From assembly GCF_013426915.1 (NCBI RefSeq), contig NZ_AP023180.1, positions 2,232,001-2,296,000 of the forward strand: DNA of 64,000 nt. Direction: 5' to 3'. A program made the translations under genes and the position numbers. Source of the DNA: Paraburkholderia sp. PGU19. GTDB taxonomy: Bacteria; Pseudomonadota; Gammaproteobacteria; Burkholderiales; Burkholderiaceae. How positions within the stretch are numbered: position 1 is the first letter of the stretch; the number at the start of each line of letters is the position of its first letter. Positions 47,094 through 59,417 of the stretch are shown in pieces. The notes under the pieces are model-generated. The model made no database searches and was not told where the DNA came from. It was given only the letters and a program-made list of their open reading frames with translations.

Positions 47094-49064
47094 CTAGCTA
47101 TGACCGCCCAGCTTGAACACGGAAACCACTTCCGCCAGCTTATCGGCCTGCGCGCTCAGGTCGGCGGCGGCCTGCTCGGCATCACTAACCAGCGCCGCGT
47201 TCTGCTGCGTTACTTCGCCAATCTGCGTGACAGCAGTGTTCACCTGCTCGATACCGCTCGACTGCTCCTTCGAAGCGACGCTGATCTCGCCAATGATCGT
47301 CTGCACCTGTCCAACCCGCTCAACGATCGAGCGCATCGTCGTGCTCGCTTCCTCCGCAATGCGGAACCCGCTCGACACCGTCGCCGTCGACTCAGCGATC
47401 ACGCCTTCGATTTCCTTCGCCGCCGCCGCACTACGCTGTGCCAGCGCACGCACTTCCGACGCAACCACCGCAAAGCCCTTGCCGTGCTCCCCGGCACGTG
47501 CCGCTTCCACAGCCGCGTTCAACGCAAGGATGTTGGTCTGGAACGCGATGCCTTCGATGACCGTCGTGATGTCGGCGATCTTCTTCGACGACTGGCTGAT
47601 CTCGCCCATCGTCGAGACGACACGGTCCACAGCGCGGCCGCCGTCGAGGGCCGCTTCCGATGCACCCGACACCAGCGTGTTCGCCTGCGCCGCGTGACCG
47701 GCGTTCTGCTGCACCGTCGATGTGATCTGCTGCATGCTCGCCGCCGTTTCTTCGAGACTCGCGGCCTGCGTGCCGATGCGCGACGCGATCTCGCCGCTGC
47801 CAGCCGCGATCTTCGCGGTGCCTTCCGTCATGTCGGCCGACGCGCTGCGCACCTGCGTGACGATGCGCGCGAGCCCCTCGCCGATGCCGTCGATGGCCTG
47901 CATCAGGCGGCCGATTTCATCGGCACGCCGTTCGTGGCTCGCCGACACGCGTACGCTCAGATCGCCCGATGCAAAGCGCTCCGACGCCTTCGCCGCTTCG
48001 TCGAGCGGGCGCGACACCAGGCGGCGCACGGCGATCAGGAACACCACGGCGAACAGGGCGACCAGTACGAAGCCGATCAGGATGAAGCGGTTGCGCGTGG
48101 CGATCACGTCGGCCATCACTTCGTCGCGCTTCGCGACGCCGCCGACCAGCCAGCTCCATTCCGGCACCGTGACGAACGAGACGAACTTGTCCTGCGTCCC
48201 CATTTCGCCGAGCGACGCGTCCGCGCTCGAATATTCGATCTGGCCTTCCTTTTCTTCGAGCATGCGCTTGTACGGCGCGGCGCTCTCGTCGCCCACCTGG
48301 CCGGCCGCCGCCGGATGCACCATCAGCTTGCCGCGCTCCGCGCCGTTCGACGCGTTCAGCACGAAGTAATAGCCCGTGTCGCCGATCTTCAGTTGGCGGA
48401 TACCGTCTTCGACCGACTTGATCTGCGCATCCACGTCGACGCCGACGAACAGCGCGCCGATGACCTTGCCGCTGGCATCGGTGATCGGCCGGTACTGCGT
48501 GATGTAGCGTTTGCCGAACAGCGTCGCGAGCCCCGTGAAGGTCCTGTTGCCGGCGACGGGGCCGTAAGCCGGGCCCTTGCGGTCGAGCAGCGTGCCGATC
48601 GCGCGGGAGCCGTCCTGCTTTTTCAGCGAGGTCGTCACGCGCACGAAGTCGTCGCCCGTACGCGCGAAGATCGTCGCGATCGCGCCGCTTTGCGCGAGAA
48701 ACTGGTCGGGAATCGAGAAGTCGTTGTTCAGCACCTTGTCGCCGGCCTTGAAGACGGGCGTCGGCGTGCCGGCGATGTCGATCTTCTGCGTCTCGTCGAG
48801 CGCGTAGCCGGGCGGCAGGAAACTCGCGAACAGCGTCATCGAGCGGCCTACTTCGGCCGTGAGCGCCTTGTCGAACAGCGAGATCATCGCGGCAATCGAC
48901 CGGTCTTTCTCGCTGATGCGCGACAGCACCTGATCGCTGATCTGCGTGCCGGCCGTGCGGGTCACGGCGAACGTGAAGGCGGCAAAAATGGCTGCCACCA
49001 GCGTGCACGAGAGCATGGCGAGCCTGGCGCCCACGCTGGCGCGGCGCAGTGAAAGGATATCCAT
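47094..49064 (-). CDS. Methyl-accepting chemotaxis protein with Cache sensor
   Basis: A 656-residue chemoreceptor. N-terminal helix (about 14-34), a large periplasmic Cache_3-Cache_2-type sensor (about 35-315) with [21 protein letters not shown] and [15 protein letters not shown], a second membrane helix ([19 protein letters not shown]), HAMP (about 340-395), and the signalling hairpin [20 protein letters not shown]. Cache sensors bind small organic acids or amino acids; the ligand is unknown. A FliA-type promoter lies at 49150-49177. It faces the other chemoreceptor across the repeat-bounded segment. Confidence 0.93.
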   Translation of the reverse strand: MDILSLRRASVGARLAMLSCTLVAAIFAAFTFAVTRTAGTQISDQVLSRISEKDRSIAAMISLFDKALTAEVGRSMTLFASFLPPGYALDETQKIDIAGTPTPVFKAGDKVLNNDFSIPDQFLAQSGAIATIFARTGDDFVRVTTSLKKQDGSRAIGTLLDRKGPAYGPVAGNRTFTGLATLFGKRYITQYRPITDASGKVIGALFVGVDVDAQIKSVEDGIRQLKIGDTGYYFVLNASNGAERGKLMVHPAAAGQVGDESAAPYKRMLEEKEGQIEYSSADASLGEMGTQDKFVSFVTVPEWSWLVGGVAKRDEVMADVIATRNRFILIGFVLVALFAVVFLIAVRRLVSRPLDEAAKASERFASGDLSVRVSASHERRADEIGRLMQAIDGIGEGLARIVTQVRSASADMTEGTAKIAAGSGEIASRIGTQAASLEETAASMQQITSTVQQNAGHAAQANTLVSGASEAALDGGRAVDRVVSTMGEISQSSKKIADITTVIEGIAFQTNILALNAAVEAARAGEHGKGFAVVASEVRALAQRSAAAAKEIEGVIAESTATVSSGFRIAEEASTTMRSIVERVGQVQTIIGEISVASKEQSSGIEQVNTAVTQIGEVTQQNAALVSDAEQAAADLSAQADKLAEVVSVFKLGGHS

Positions 49065-49149
49065 GAGGGTCTGCAGGTAACGGGATTGAAGCTGCTCCGC
49101 TGTGCCGCGCGCGAGTGCGCGCGGCGTCGAAACGGCAGCCTGAAACCTG

Positions 49150-49177
49150 TTAACGGCACGCCAAACGTTTTCCTTTA
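49150..49177 (-). promoter_or_regulatory. FliA (sigma28) promoter of chemoreceptor gene
   Basis: On the minus strand TAAAG-N15-GCCGTTAA, about 85 bp before the receptor start. It matches the arrangement at 35053-35080; the spacing is one longer than the E. coli consensus in both. Confidence 0.6.
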
Positions 49178-49205
49178 ATTTTGAAAGCTAGAGTGTTGAT
49201 TCAGA

Positions 49206-51719
<2,514 letters not shown>

Positions 51720-51762
51720 GGCTGGGAGGGTCCAGTTCGCGCTATTGCGCATCGTTGGAACC

Positions 51763-51793
51763 AGTATCGACCTTCCTATGATGGGAAGGTCAA
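51763..51793 (-). promoter_or_regulatory. CueR-type promoter/operator of copA
   Basis: On the minus strand TTGACC and GATACT are separated by 19 bp, the stretched spacing of MerR-family promoters. The spacer holds the dyad GACCTTCC...GGAAGGTC (51769-51791). Copper-loaded CueR would untwist this promoter to activate copA. Confidence 0.85.
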
Positions 51794-51839
51794 GAGGCAT
51801 TTTCGTATTTGCCTGACGGCGTGGGGGGATGCGTGCGCG

Positions 51840-52630
51840 TGCTACGGTTTGGTTGTTCTAGCCCTTCCGGTGGCATCCGCGATATGCCTTCGTGCTTCGG
51901 GTGATGCCCTCCGGTGTTTGGGCCTTTGCGCTGGCATCCGCGCTTTGTTAGCGTGCTTCAAGCGTCGCCCCTGTGCGGGGCGGCACCTACTTTTCTTTGC
52001 CGCCGCAAAGAAAAGTAGGCAAAAGAAAGCGGCTCACACCGCCAGTTCTAGTGTTTGCCTGAGGGCCCCCAACCGGTCTTACGCCTCACACGGCAATCAC
52101 GTGACCCATGTTCGTTGCCAACGCTATTGCGGTGCGCCTCACCCGCTTCACGCACCCACGCCGCATCATGCCGTGCCAGACATTCCAAGGCCGCCCAGGT
52201 GGCAAACTGTGTGTAGGCCCGTAGCGCCACACACGCCTCACTCCGAACCGATAGGGCACGCGTTCCACCATGTAAGAGCGCCAAGCTATACGACGCGACA
52301 ACCTACACACAGTTTGCCACCTGGGCGGCGCAAACCATTCGCCGCCGCCAGCCCGTGTATAGGAACTTGAAGCAGATGAGGCGCTCATTCAATGCGCTGG
52401 CAACTCAGACGAACAAAGACGTTGCCGTGTGAAGCGTAGGACCGGTTGGGGGCCCTCAGGCAAGAAGAAATGTTGGCGGTGTGAGCCGCTTTCTTTTGCC
52501 TACTTTTCTTTGCGGCGGCAAAGAAAAGTAGGTGCCGCCCCGCACAGGGGCGACGCTTGAAGCAAGCTAACGAATCGCGGATGCCAGCGCAAACACAAGC
52601 AAACCAAACCGCCCGCGCCGCGAAGACTCA
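51840..52630. repeat. Palindromic repeat element, copy 4
   Basis: A single unit upstream of copA and of the DUF1254 gene, the only copy between diverging genes. The inner 28-bp pair is at 52190-52217 and 52302-52329, with an 84-bp spacer (one extra C). The core with flanking GCTGGCATCCGCG motifs spans 51929-52589; a second degenerate TGGCATCCGCGAT copy at about 51871 extends the left side. Same orientation as copies 1 and 2. Confidence 0.85.
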
Positions 52631-52936
52631 AACGCGGATCCCAGCACAAAGGCAACAACCCCACCCGGCATAGCCCGCGCCACGCAGGCCCCGCCCCACC
52701 ACAAAACAATCAAACAAAAACCCAAAAAAACCAACAAACAACACCCGGACCAAAGACGCCACACCAAAACCCCGATGAACGCTCACATTAACTTGCCCCC
52801 GCGACGCGGATAAGTTAAAACGCGTTGTCAGAAAAGGAATGTCAGGACATTTCGGCAAGTCCGGCGCGGGCGGGGGCTCGGCGGATCGGGCTCGTCCTGG
52901 CTCAGGCATATGACACCCAGGACCGCGGTTCATCGA
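52631..52936. other. A/C-rich leader region with small dyads
   Basis: No gene is seen. 52680-52790 is strikingly A/C-rich on the plus strand. TTAACTT (52788-52794) and AAGTTAA (52812-52818) form an inverted pair, and AATGTC-AG-GACATT (52838-52851) is a tight dyad; either could regulate the DUF1254 gene. Confidence 0.4.
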
Positions 52937-54352
52937 ATGATAAAAAATCGCCGAGAAAAATTTCCGTTTCATTTCGCCTGCGCGGCGCTCGCGGGCATCG
53001 CATTTCTCACCGGGTGCGCGTCGACTCCCATCGTGACGCCCAAGCCCACTGGCTGGATCAAGGACGAGGTCGCCGACTCCTACGTATTTGCCTATCCGCT
53101 CGTGCTGATGGGCGCGTCGCGCGACGCCGCCGTGGGCACGGGCCCCGGCCAGGCGCCCGTCAATACGCTGCGTCACGCGTCGGCGCTGCCGCCCGTCGGC
53201 GGGCACAATCCGCCGACGCCCGGCATCGACACACTCGATTCGACCGCGTGGCTCGACGTCGGCGACGAACCGGTGATCGTGTCGTTGCCAACGTCGGCGG
53301 GCCGCTATATGGATGCGCGCGCGCTCGACATGTGGACCAACGTGGTGTGGTCGGCGGAACAGCCGGGCGGCTCGCGCGTGTCGGGCATCAAGGCGCAGAC
53401 GGTGGCGTTCGCGAAGCCCGACTGGAAGGGCGATCTGCCCAAGGGCGTCAAGCGTATCGACGCGCCCACGCGCAATATCTGGCTCGACGTGCGCATCCAG
53501 TCGAACGGCGGACGCGATTTGACGGCCGTACGCAAGCTGCAGCGCGGCATTCGCGTGGTGCCGCTGTCCGTCTATACGGGCGATGCATCGGCGGCGTCCG
53601 TTGCGCCGCGCACCATGCCTGCCGACGCCAGCGTCTCGGGCACGCCCGCCGAGCAGGTCGCCGCGCTCGACGCGAAAGGCTTCTTCGACCGCCTCGCGCA
53701 GCTGCTGCCCGACAACCCGCCGTCGCCCGCCGATCCGCACGCGCTCAAGTTTCTCGCCGACCTCGGCGTGAAGCCAGACGAAGCCGTCGAACTGCCCAAC
53801 TCGGCCAGCGACGCGATCGCCGGCGGTCTCGCGGACGGCCGCGCGCGCGTCGCGACGCCGCCCACCAACATGCTGACGGCCAACGGCTGGAGCTGGTTCG
53901 GCGACGGCGTCGGCAACTACGGTCCCGACTACGCACTGCGCGCGTATGCGTCATACGCGCAGCCGGGCATCGGCACGAAGACCGACGAAGTGCGCGGCAA
54001 CATCACGCTCGACAGCGACGGCCACGCGTTGAACGGCGCGAACCGCTATGTGTTGCACTTCGAGCCGAACCAGGTGCCGCCCGTACGCGGCTTCTGGTCG
54101 ATCGCGGCGTACACGAAGGACGGCGCGCTCGGCGACAGCACGCCGGCACGCGCGTCCGTCGGCGACAAGACGGGCGTGCGGCGCAACCGCGACGGCTCGA
54201 TCGACGTGACGGTGTCGTCGGCGAAACCGCGCAAGGCGTCGAACTGGCTGCCCGCGCCGCGCGGCGATTTCCAGCTCGTGCTGCGTCTCTACGCACCGAA
54301 GCCCGAAGCCAGCGACGGCACCTGGCAGCCGCCCGCCGTCGTGCGTCAATAA
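52937..54352 (+). CDS. DUF1254/DUF1214 lipoprotein
   Basis: A 471-residue exported protein. The basic N-terminus (MIKNRREK) and hydrophobic stretch end in the lipobox LTGC, so it should be lipid-anchored. The DUF1254 domain comes first (DSYVFAYPLVLMGASRDAA, LDSTAWLDVGDEPVIVSLP, GRYMDARALDMWTNVVW) and DUF1214 at the C-terminus (LHFEPNQVPPVRGFWSIAAY). Pairs of these domains are widespread and of unknown function. ATG 52937 gives the clean lipoprotein signal; ATG 52910 is nine residues earlier. Confidence 0.87.
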   Translation: MIKNRREKFPFHFACAALAGIAFLTGCASTPIVTPKPTGWIKDEVADSYVFAYPLVLMGASRDAAVGTGPGQAPVNTLRHASALPPVGGHNPPTPGIDTLDSTAWLDVGDEPVIVSLPTSAGRYMDARALDMWTNVVWSAEQPGGSRVSGIKAQTVAFAKPDWKGDLPKGVKRIDAPTRNIWLDVRIQSNGGRDLTAVRKLQRGIRVVPLSVYTGDASAASVAPRTMPADASVSGTPAEQVAALDAKGFFDRLAQLLPDNPPSPADPHALKFLADLGVKPDEAVELPNSASDAIAGGLADGRARVATPPTNMLTANGWSWFGDGVGNYGPDYALRAYASYAQPGIGTKTDEVRGNITLDSDGHALNGANRYVLHFEPNQVPPVRGFWSIAAYTKDGALGDSTPARASVGDKTGVRRNRDGSIDVTVSSAKPRKASNWLPAPRGDFQLVLRLYAPKPEASDGTWQPPAVVRQ

Positions 54353-54355
54353 GCG

Positions 54356-54393
54356 AAGGATGTGTCCGCCGCATCGCGGCTGGACACGTCCTT
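54356..54393 (+). terminator. Stem-loop after the DUF1254 gene
   Basis: AAGGATGTGTCC (54356-54367) pairs with GGACACGTCCTT (54382-54393) with one G-T wobble, and GCCGC/GCGGC extends the stem inward. It begins three bases after the stop codon. There is no T-run, so termination would be weak or rho-assisted. Confidence 0.5.
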
Positions 54394-54471
54394 GCAACTG
54401 AAATCGGGCCACTTACACTTTCTAACGTTTATTTGCCCGCAACGGTCGTCATTCTCATGACATTTGATGGT

Positions 54472-54504
54472 TTGGCCGAAGTACACGACGTATACTTCGG
54501 CCAA
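54472..54504. promoter_or_regulatory. 12-bp-arm palindrome upstream of DUF748 gene
   Basis: TTGGCCGAAGTA (54472-54483) and TACTTCGGCCAA (54493-54504) are perfect arms around a 9-nt loop, 53 bp before the DUF748 start. It may be an operator or a leader stem-loop. Confidence 0.5.
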
Positions 54505-54557
54505 GCTGGACATTCGTCATCGCGGCGAGTTCTGCGCCGCCCTACCCGCGACCAAGC

Positions 54558-57500
54558 ATGGCAAGCCCGACCAAAGCATCACTCGCTTCATCCTTTCAGA
54601 CCGTCCGCGAAGTCGCGCAAGGCCGGCGAGCAAGACGCATCGTTCTTATCGTATTCGTCGTGCTGGTCCTGTTCGGACTGCTCGGCTTTTTCGCCGCGCC
54701 GCCGCTGATCCGGCATATCGCCGAACAGCAGTTGAGCGAGCAACTGGACCGGCCGGCCAGCATCGGCCGCATCTCGCTCAATCCGTACACGCTCAATTTC
54801 GAAGCGGACCGCGTGCATATCGGCGACCGTGGCGGGAAGGGCGATTTTGTCGATATCGAACGGCTGATCGTACGGACGTCGTGGAGTTCGATTTTCCGGC
54901 TCGCGCCCATCGTCGATGAAGTGCATCTCGATTCGCCGCGCTTCACGATCGTCCGCTACGACGCGCAGCGCTTCAACTTCAGCGACCTGATCGAGAAGTT
55001 CTCGAAGCAGCCGTCCAAGCCCGACAGCAAGACGGCGCAGTTCTCGATCTCCAATATCCGGATTGAAAACGGCAAGATCACGTTCGACGACCGGCTGCTC
55101 GGCGTCACGCATATCGTCGATGAATGGCGCCTGGGTATTCCGTTCATCGCCACTTTGCCATCCAAGACCGATATCTTCGTCGAGCCGCTGCTGCGCGCGC
55201 GTATCGACGGCAGTCCGCTTGCCATCGACGGACGCACGAAGCCGTTTGCGGCGTCGCGGGAATCGGAAGTGTCGCTGCGCTTCGAAGGGCTCGACGTGCC
55301 GAAGCTGCTGTCGTACTCGCCCACGAAGCTGCCCGTCACGGTGCAGGCGGGCAAGCTGTCGAGCGACCTGAAAATGAGCTTCGTGATGACGGGCGACGCA
55401 CCCACGCTGCGCATCACAGGCACGACGGATCTCGCCGACATCGACGTGCTCGACGAGCACAAGGCACCGTTCTTCGCCGCGCGCTCGCTGCATGTGGCCG
55501 CGCAGACGCTGGAGCCGCTGAAGAGCGTCTATCGTTTCGACGACATCCGCCTCGACTCGCCCACCGTGCATCTCGCGCGCGACAAGAGCGGTGTGCTGAG
55601 CGTGCAGCATACGTTCGCCCCGGCGCCCGCGCCCGCGTCAGGGCCCGCCAAGGCGGCAAGCGCGCCCGCGGCGGCTGCGGCTGCATCCGGCGCGAGCGGT
55701 GTCGAGGCCGAAGCGGCGAAGGCCGCGCCGCCGCTCGACCTGCAGATCAAGCAATTCGAACTCTCGAACGGTACCGTCGAAATTCAGGACGCAGCGGCGT
55801 CGCGGCCCGTATCGGCGGGGCTGAACAATCTCGCCGTGGCGCTGGCGGACTTCTCGACGCTCGGCAAGACGCCCGCGCGCTACACCGTCAAGACCAACGT
55901 CGAGAACCATCCGCAGAGCGCGCTCGCCGTGTCGGGCAACCTGTCGCTCGCCGCGAAGACGGCCGACGCGAAGATCGACCTGAAGTCGGCGCAACTGCCC
56001 ATCATGCAGCCGTATCTCGACACCGTGACGGCGGCGAAGGTGCTCGACGGCACGCTGAGCGTCCAGTCGAACCTGACGGCGAACTGGTCGAAGGAACCCG
56101 TCGATCTGCAGATCGGCGACAGCCAGATCGATCTGCAATCGCTGAAGCTCGCGACAGGGGACGCAAAGCAGCCGGTCATTTCAATCGCGGACGGCAAGGC
56201 GGGCATCAAGCGCGTCGATCTGACCGCCCGCAAGGCGGAACTCGATTCGGTCGACGTGACGGGCCTGTCCGTCGACGCGCAGCGTCTGAAAGACGGCACG
56301 ATCGATCTGGCCGCGCTCGCTGGCCCGCCGCAGGAGCAGGTGCACGAGCGCACCGTGATCCACGCGGCGAAAAAGGCGACGCAAGAAGGGCCTGCATGGC
56401 ATTACAGCATCGGCGAGCTGAACCTGAAGGATGGTGCGGCGACCTTCACCGACAACACGACCGCGCACCCCGTCAAACTCGCCGTGAAGCCGTTGCAACT
56501 GAAAGTGCAGAAGATCAGCGACGACCTGAGCCGCGCACTGCCCGTCGAGCTGCAGGCCACCGTCAACGGCAAGGGCACGCTCGGCGTGAAGGGTGACGTG
56601 ACGGCGACGCCGCTCAAGGTCGCCATGAAGATCGACGCGAACCGGCTGGACGCCGCTGCGTTCGAGCCGTACTTCGGCAGCAAGCTGAACGCGACGATTG
56701 CGAGCGCGCTGCTGAACGCAAGCGGCGACGTGACGCTCGCGCAGGGCGACAAGTCGAAGGGACTGCGCGCGACGTATCGCGGCGACGCGGCGATCGTCGA
56801 CGTGCGAATGATCGACAAGGCGACCTCGGACCTGTTTGCCGGCTGGCGCTCGCTGGCGCTGACAGGCATCAAGGCCAATTACGACGAGCGCGGCACGGAC
56901 GTCGATGCCGCCAAGGTCACGTTCGCGAACTTCTACGGCCGCGTGCTGCTCGACGCGCAAGGCAAGCTGAATCTGAAAGACGTGGTCGCGCACGAAACGG
57001 GCGCGCCGCAGTCGCTCACGCGCGACCAGAGCGCCAAGGGCAAAGAGCCGATTCCGCTCGGCACGCCCGCCGCTTCCGAAGCACAGGCTGCCGTGCCGGC
57101 TTCCGCCGCGTCAGGCGCGAACACGTCGGTGACGGCGGCCACACCGCCGCAAAGCCCGGTGCGCCTACACTTCGGCCAACTCGTGCTGCAGAACGGCCGC
57201 GTCACCTACACCGACAACTTCATCAAGCCGAACTACACGGCCAATCTGATCGCGATCCAGGGCACGATCGGCGCGTTCGGCACGGAATCGAAGCAGTCGG
57301 CGCCCGTCGACGTGTCCGCGAAGCTCGCCGCCAACGGCCCGATCACGATCCGCGGCTCGGTGAATCCGCTGATCGCCAAGCCGGCACTCGATCTGACGGC
57401 AACGGCGCACGGCATCGAGCTGACCAACCTGACGCCGTACTCGGCGAAGTACGCGGGCTATCCGATCACGAAGGGCAAGCTGAACGTCGATCTGCACTAT

Positions 57501-58346
57501 CAGCTGGCCAATGACCAGTTGACGGCGAACAACCACATCTTCATCGACCAGCTCACGTTCGGCGATCACGTCGACAACGACACAGCGACGAAGCTGCCCG
57601 TGAAGCTCGCTATTTCGCTGCTGAAGAACTCGCGCGGTGAAATCGACGTGGACATTCCCGTGTCGGGCTCGCTGTCGAATCCGGAGTTCAGCGTCGGCGG
57701 GCTGATCTGGCGCGCGGTGCTGAATCTGCTGCAGAAGGCCGTCACGGCGCCGTTCTCGCTGCTCGCGCATGCGTTCGGTGGCAGCGGCGAAGAACTCGGC
57801 TACGTCGAGTTCGATCCGGGCTCCGCCGTGCTGTCCGACGCGTCGCAGAAGAAGCTCGACATGATCGTGAAGGCGCTTTCCGACAAGCCGTCGATCCGCC
57901 TCGACATCATCGGCCGCGTCGATCCCGCCGTCGATCTGCCGGCGCTGCGCACAGCCTATGTCGACCGGCTCGTGCGTCAGCAGAAGCTCAAGGACGTCGT
58001 GGGCAACGGCGAAAGCGTCGACCCCATGACGATCAAGGTCGACGACAAGGAATACGACAAGTATCTGACCAAGGCCTACAAGGATTCGGACTTCAAGAAG
58101 CCGCGGAACATTGTCGGCCTGACGAAGACGCTGCCCGACGACGAGATGAAGACCGCGCTCGCCGAGCATGCGCCCGTCACGGACGCCAGCCTACGCGATC
58201 TCGCGCAGCGCCGCGCGCAGGCGGTGCAGCAGTACTTCGAAGGCAAGATCGACAACAGCCGCGTTTTCATCGTGGCGCCGAAGCTCGACGCTTCGGGTAT
58301 CGACGACAAGGGCGCGACGACCCGGGTGGATTTCGGCCTGAAGTAA
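54558..58346 (+). CDS. Giant AsmA-like DUF748 envelope protein
   Basis: A 1262-residue protein with one N-terminal membrane anchor (about 27-50, IVLIVFVVLVLFGLLGFFA) and a very long beta-rich periplasmic region of DUF748/AsmA type: IGRISLNPYTLNFEADRVHI near the start and repeated segments such as LVLQNGRVTYTDNFIKPNY. An Ala-rich linker lies at about residues 354-380. The C-terminal portion (about 1080-1200) has an OmpA-like look (VEFDPGSAVLSDASQKKLDM), suggesting peptidoglycan contact. AsmA-like proteins are proposed to bridge the envelope for lipid transport; that role here is inference. Confidence 0.85.
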   Translation: MASPTKASLASSFQTVREVAQGRRARRIVLIVFVVLVLFGLLGFFAAPPLIRHIAEQQLSEQLDRPASIGRISLNPYTLNFEADRVHIGDRGGKGDFVDIERLIVRTSWSSIFRLAPIVDEVHLDSPRFTIVRYDAQRFNFSDLIEKFSKQPSKPDSKTAQFSISNIRIENGKITFDDRLLGVTHIVDEWRLGIPFIATLPSKTDIFVEPLLRARIDGSPLAIDGRTKPFAASRESEVSLRFEGLDVPKLLSYSPTKLPVTVQAGKLSSDLKMSFVMTGDAPTLRITGTTDLADIDVLDEHKAPFFAARSLHVAAQTLEPLKSVYRFDDIRLDSPTVHLARDKSGVLSVQHTFAPAPAPASGPAKAASAPAAAAAASGASGVEAEAAKAAPPLDLQIKQFELSNGTVEIQDAAASRPVSAGLNNLAVALADFSTLGKTPARYTVKTNVENHPQSALAVSGNLSLAAKTADAKIDLKSAQLPIMQPYLDTVTAAKVLDGTLSVQSNLTANWSKEPVDLQIGDSQIDLQSLKLATGDAKQPVISIADGKAGIKRVDLTARKAELDSVDVTGLSVDAQRLKDGTIDLAALAGPPQEQVHERTVIHAAKKATQEGPAWHYSIGELNLKDGAATFTDNTTAHPVKLAVKPLQLKVQKISDDLSRALPVELQATVNGKGTLGVKGDVTATPLKVAMKIDANRLDAAAFEPYFGSKLNATIASALLNASGDVTLAQGDKSKGLRATYRGDAAIVDVRMIDKATSDLFAGWRSLALTGIKANYDERGTDVDAAKVTFANFYGRVLLDAQGKLNLKDVVAHETGAPQSLTRDQSAKGKEPIPLGTPAASEAQAAVPASAASGANTSVTAATPPQSPVRLHFGQLVLQNGRVTYTDNFIKPNYTANLIAIQGTIGAFGTESKQSAPVDVSAKLAANGPITIRGSVNPLIAKPALDLTATAHGIELTNLTPYSAKYAGYPITKGKLNVDLHYQLANDQLTANNHIFIDQLTFGDHVDNDTATKLPVKLAISLLKNSRGEIDVDIPVSGSLSNPEFSVGGLIWRAVLNLLQKAVTAPFSLLAHAFGGSGEELGYVEFDPGSAVLSDASQKKLDMIVKALSDKPSIRLDIIGRVDPAVDLPALRTAYVDRLVRQQKLKDVVGNGESVDPMTIKVDDKEYDKYLTKAYKDSDFKKPRNIVGLTKTLPDDEMKTALAEHAPVTDASLRDLAQRRAQAVQQYFEGKIDNSRVFIVAPKLDASGIDDKGATTRVDFGLK

Positions 58347-58476
58347 CGCGCCGACGATTCTTCACGTGCTTGCCGCTTTTGTGTGCAAGCGCGTTAACAA
58401 TCGTCAAGGATGACTGAGCGATCGCGCGTGGGGTCAACGCATCGCGCCGACGTTCGTTTAGGATGCCAACCCTTGT

Positions 58477-58507
58477 GCCAGCGGGCTGCGACATGCAGCC
58501 CGCTGGC
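58477..58507 (+). other. Strong hairpin in leader of NlpD-like gene
   Basis: GCCAGCGGGCTGC (58477-58489) and GCAGCCCGCTGGC (58495-58507) form a perfect 13-bp stem with loop GACAT, 32 bp before the next ATG. With no T-run it may be an RNA processing or stability stem, or a rho-linked terminator for the DUF748 gene. Confidence 0.55.
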
Positions 58508-58539
58508 GCATCCAATGCCATCCTTCCGAACGTCTTCCA

Positions 58540-59307
58540 ATGAACATCTTCAAACCGTGCCGCCAGCTCACGCAACGGCTACTGATCGCGAGCGTCGCCT
58601 TGGCGCTTGCCGGTTGTGCCAGCGCGCCGTGGGGCGACTTCTTTGCCAGTTCGCCCGATGCGCGCCCGCCCTCGCTCGAGGCGCCTGCGCCTGTCGCGGC
58701 GGGCTTCTATCGCGTGAATCCGGGCGATACGCTGGCGGGCGTCGCGGCTGCGTTCGGGCGTGATCCCGCGCAGATTGCCCGCTGGAACCGTCTGCCCAAC
58801 GACTACCCGGTGAGCGTCGGTCAGGTGCTCCGCGTGGCGCCTGATCCTGCGCCGGCGTCCGGGCCCGTACAAACGGGCGCGCCGGAATCCAGGGTTGCAA
58901 CCGGCAATGTCGCGCCGCCTGCCGCGCCCTCGCAGCAGACGCGCTTCATCTGGCCCGCCTCGGGGCCCGTGATGTCGAATGCCGGAGACGGCCAGTCGAA
59001 GGCTATTCATATCAGCGGCACAGCCGGCGAGACGATCCGGGCAGCGAGTACCGGCCGCGTGATCTACGCGGGCTCCGAGATCAAGGCGTACGGCCTGCTG
59101 GTGATCGTCAAGCACGACAAACGTTTCCTGAGCGCGTACGGCAACAACGCGAAGCTGCTCGTCAAGGAAGGCGACGCGGTCAAGCAAGGCCAACCCATTG
59201 CCGAAATGGGCGCCGCCGACGATCCCCAGCCGTATCTGATCTTCGAACTGCGCGACGGCACCAAGGCAGTCGATCCCCAAAACTACCTGCCGAAACGTTC
59301 GGGCTGA
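58540..59307 (+). CDS. NlpD-like LysM/LytM lipoprotein, likely amidase activator
   Basis: A 255-residue lipoprotein: signal ending ALAGC (Cys 26), a LysM peptidoglycan-binding domain (about 56-100, [20 protein letters not shown]) and a C-terminal LytM/M23 domain (about 145-250). The zinc-ligand positions of active M23 enzymes look lost: HISGTAG replaces the usual H-x3-D, and PYLIFEL replaces PHLHFEL. That points to a non-catalytic NlpD/EnvC-type activator of cell-separation amidases rather than a peptidase. The RlpA gene follows, reinforcing a cell-division theme. Confidence 0.87.
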   Translation: MNIFKPCRQLTQRLLIASVALALAGCASAPWGDFFASSPDARPPSLEAPAPVAAGFYRVNPGDTLAGVAAAFGRDPAQIARWNRLPNDYPVSVGQVLRVAPDPAPASGPVQTGAPESRVATGNVAPPAAPSQQTRFIWPASGPVMSNAGDGQSKAIHISGTAGETIRAASTGRVIYAGSEIKAYGLLVIVKHDKRFLSAYGNNAKLLVKEGDAVKQGQPIAEMGAADDPQPYLIFELRDGTKAVDPQNYLPKRSG

Positions 59308-59417
59308 CCGGTCGCCTCGCTATCCCCGTCGTGCTTCAGTCCTGCGGCCCGGTCCGGGTTCTGCGTGACTGCCGCCGAAGCGCATCGCACGATGCCATTT
59401 CGAAGACGAGCTACCGC

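Noticed and set aside
51720..51800. N-terminal extension of copA to ATG 51800
   Set aside because: The CueR-type promoter and its expected start site lie within this stretch, so it would not be wholly transcribed.
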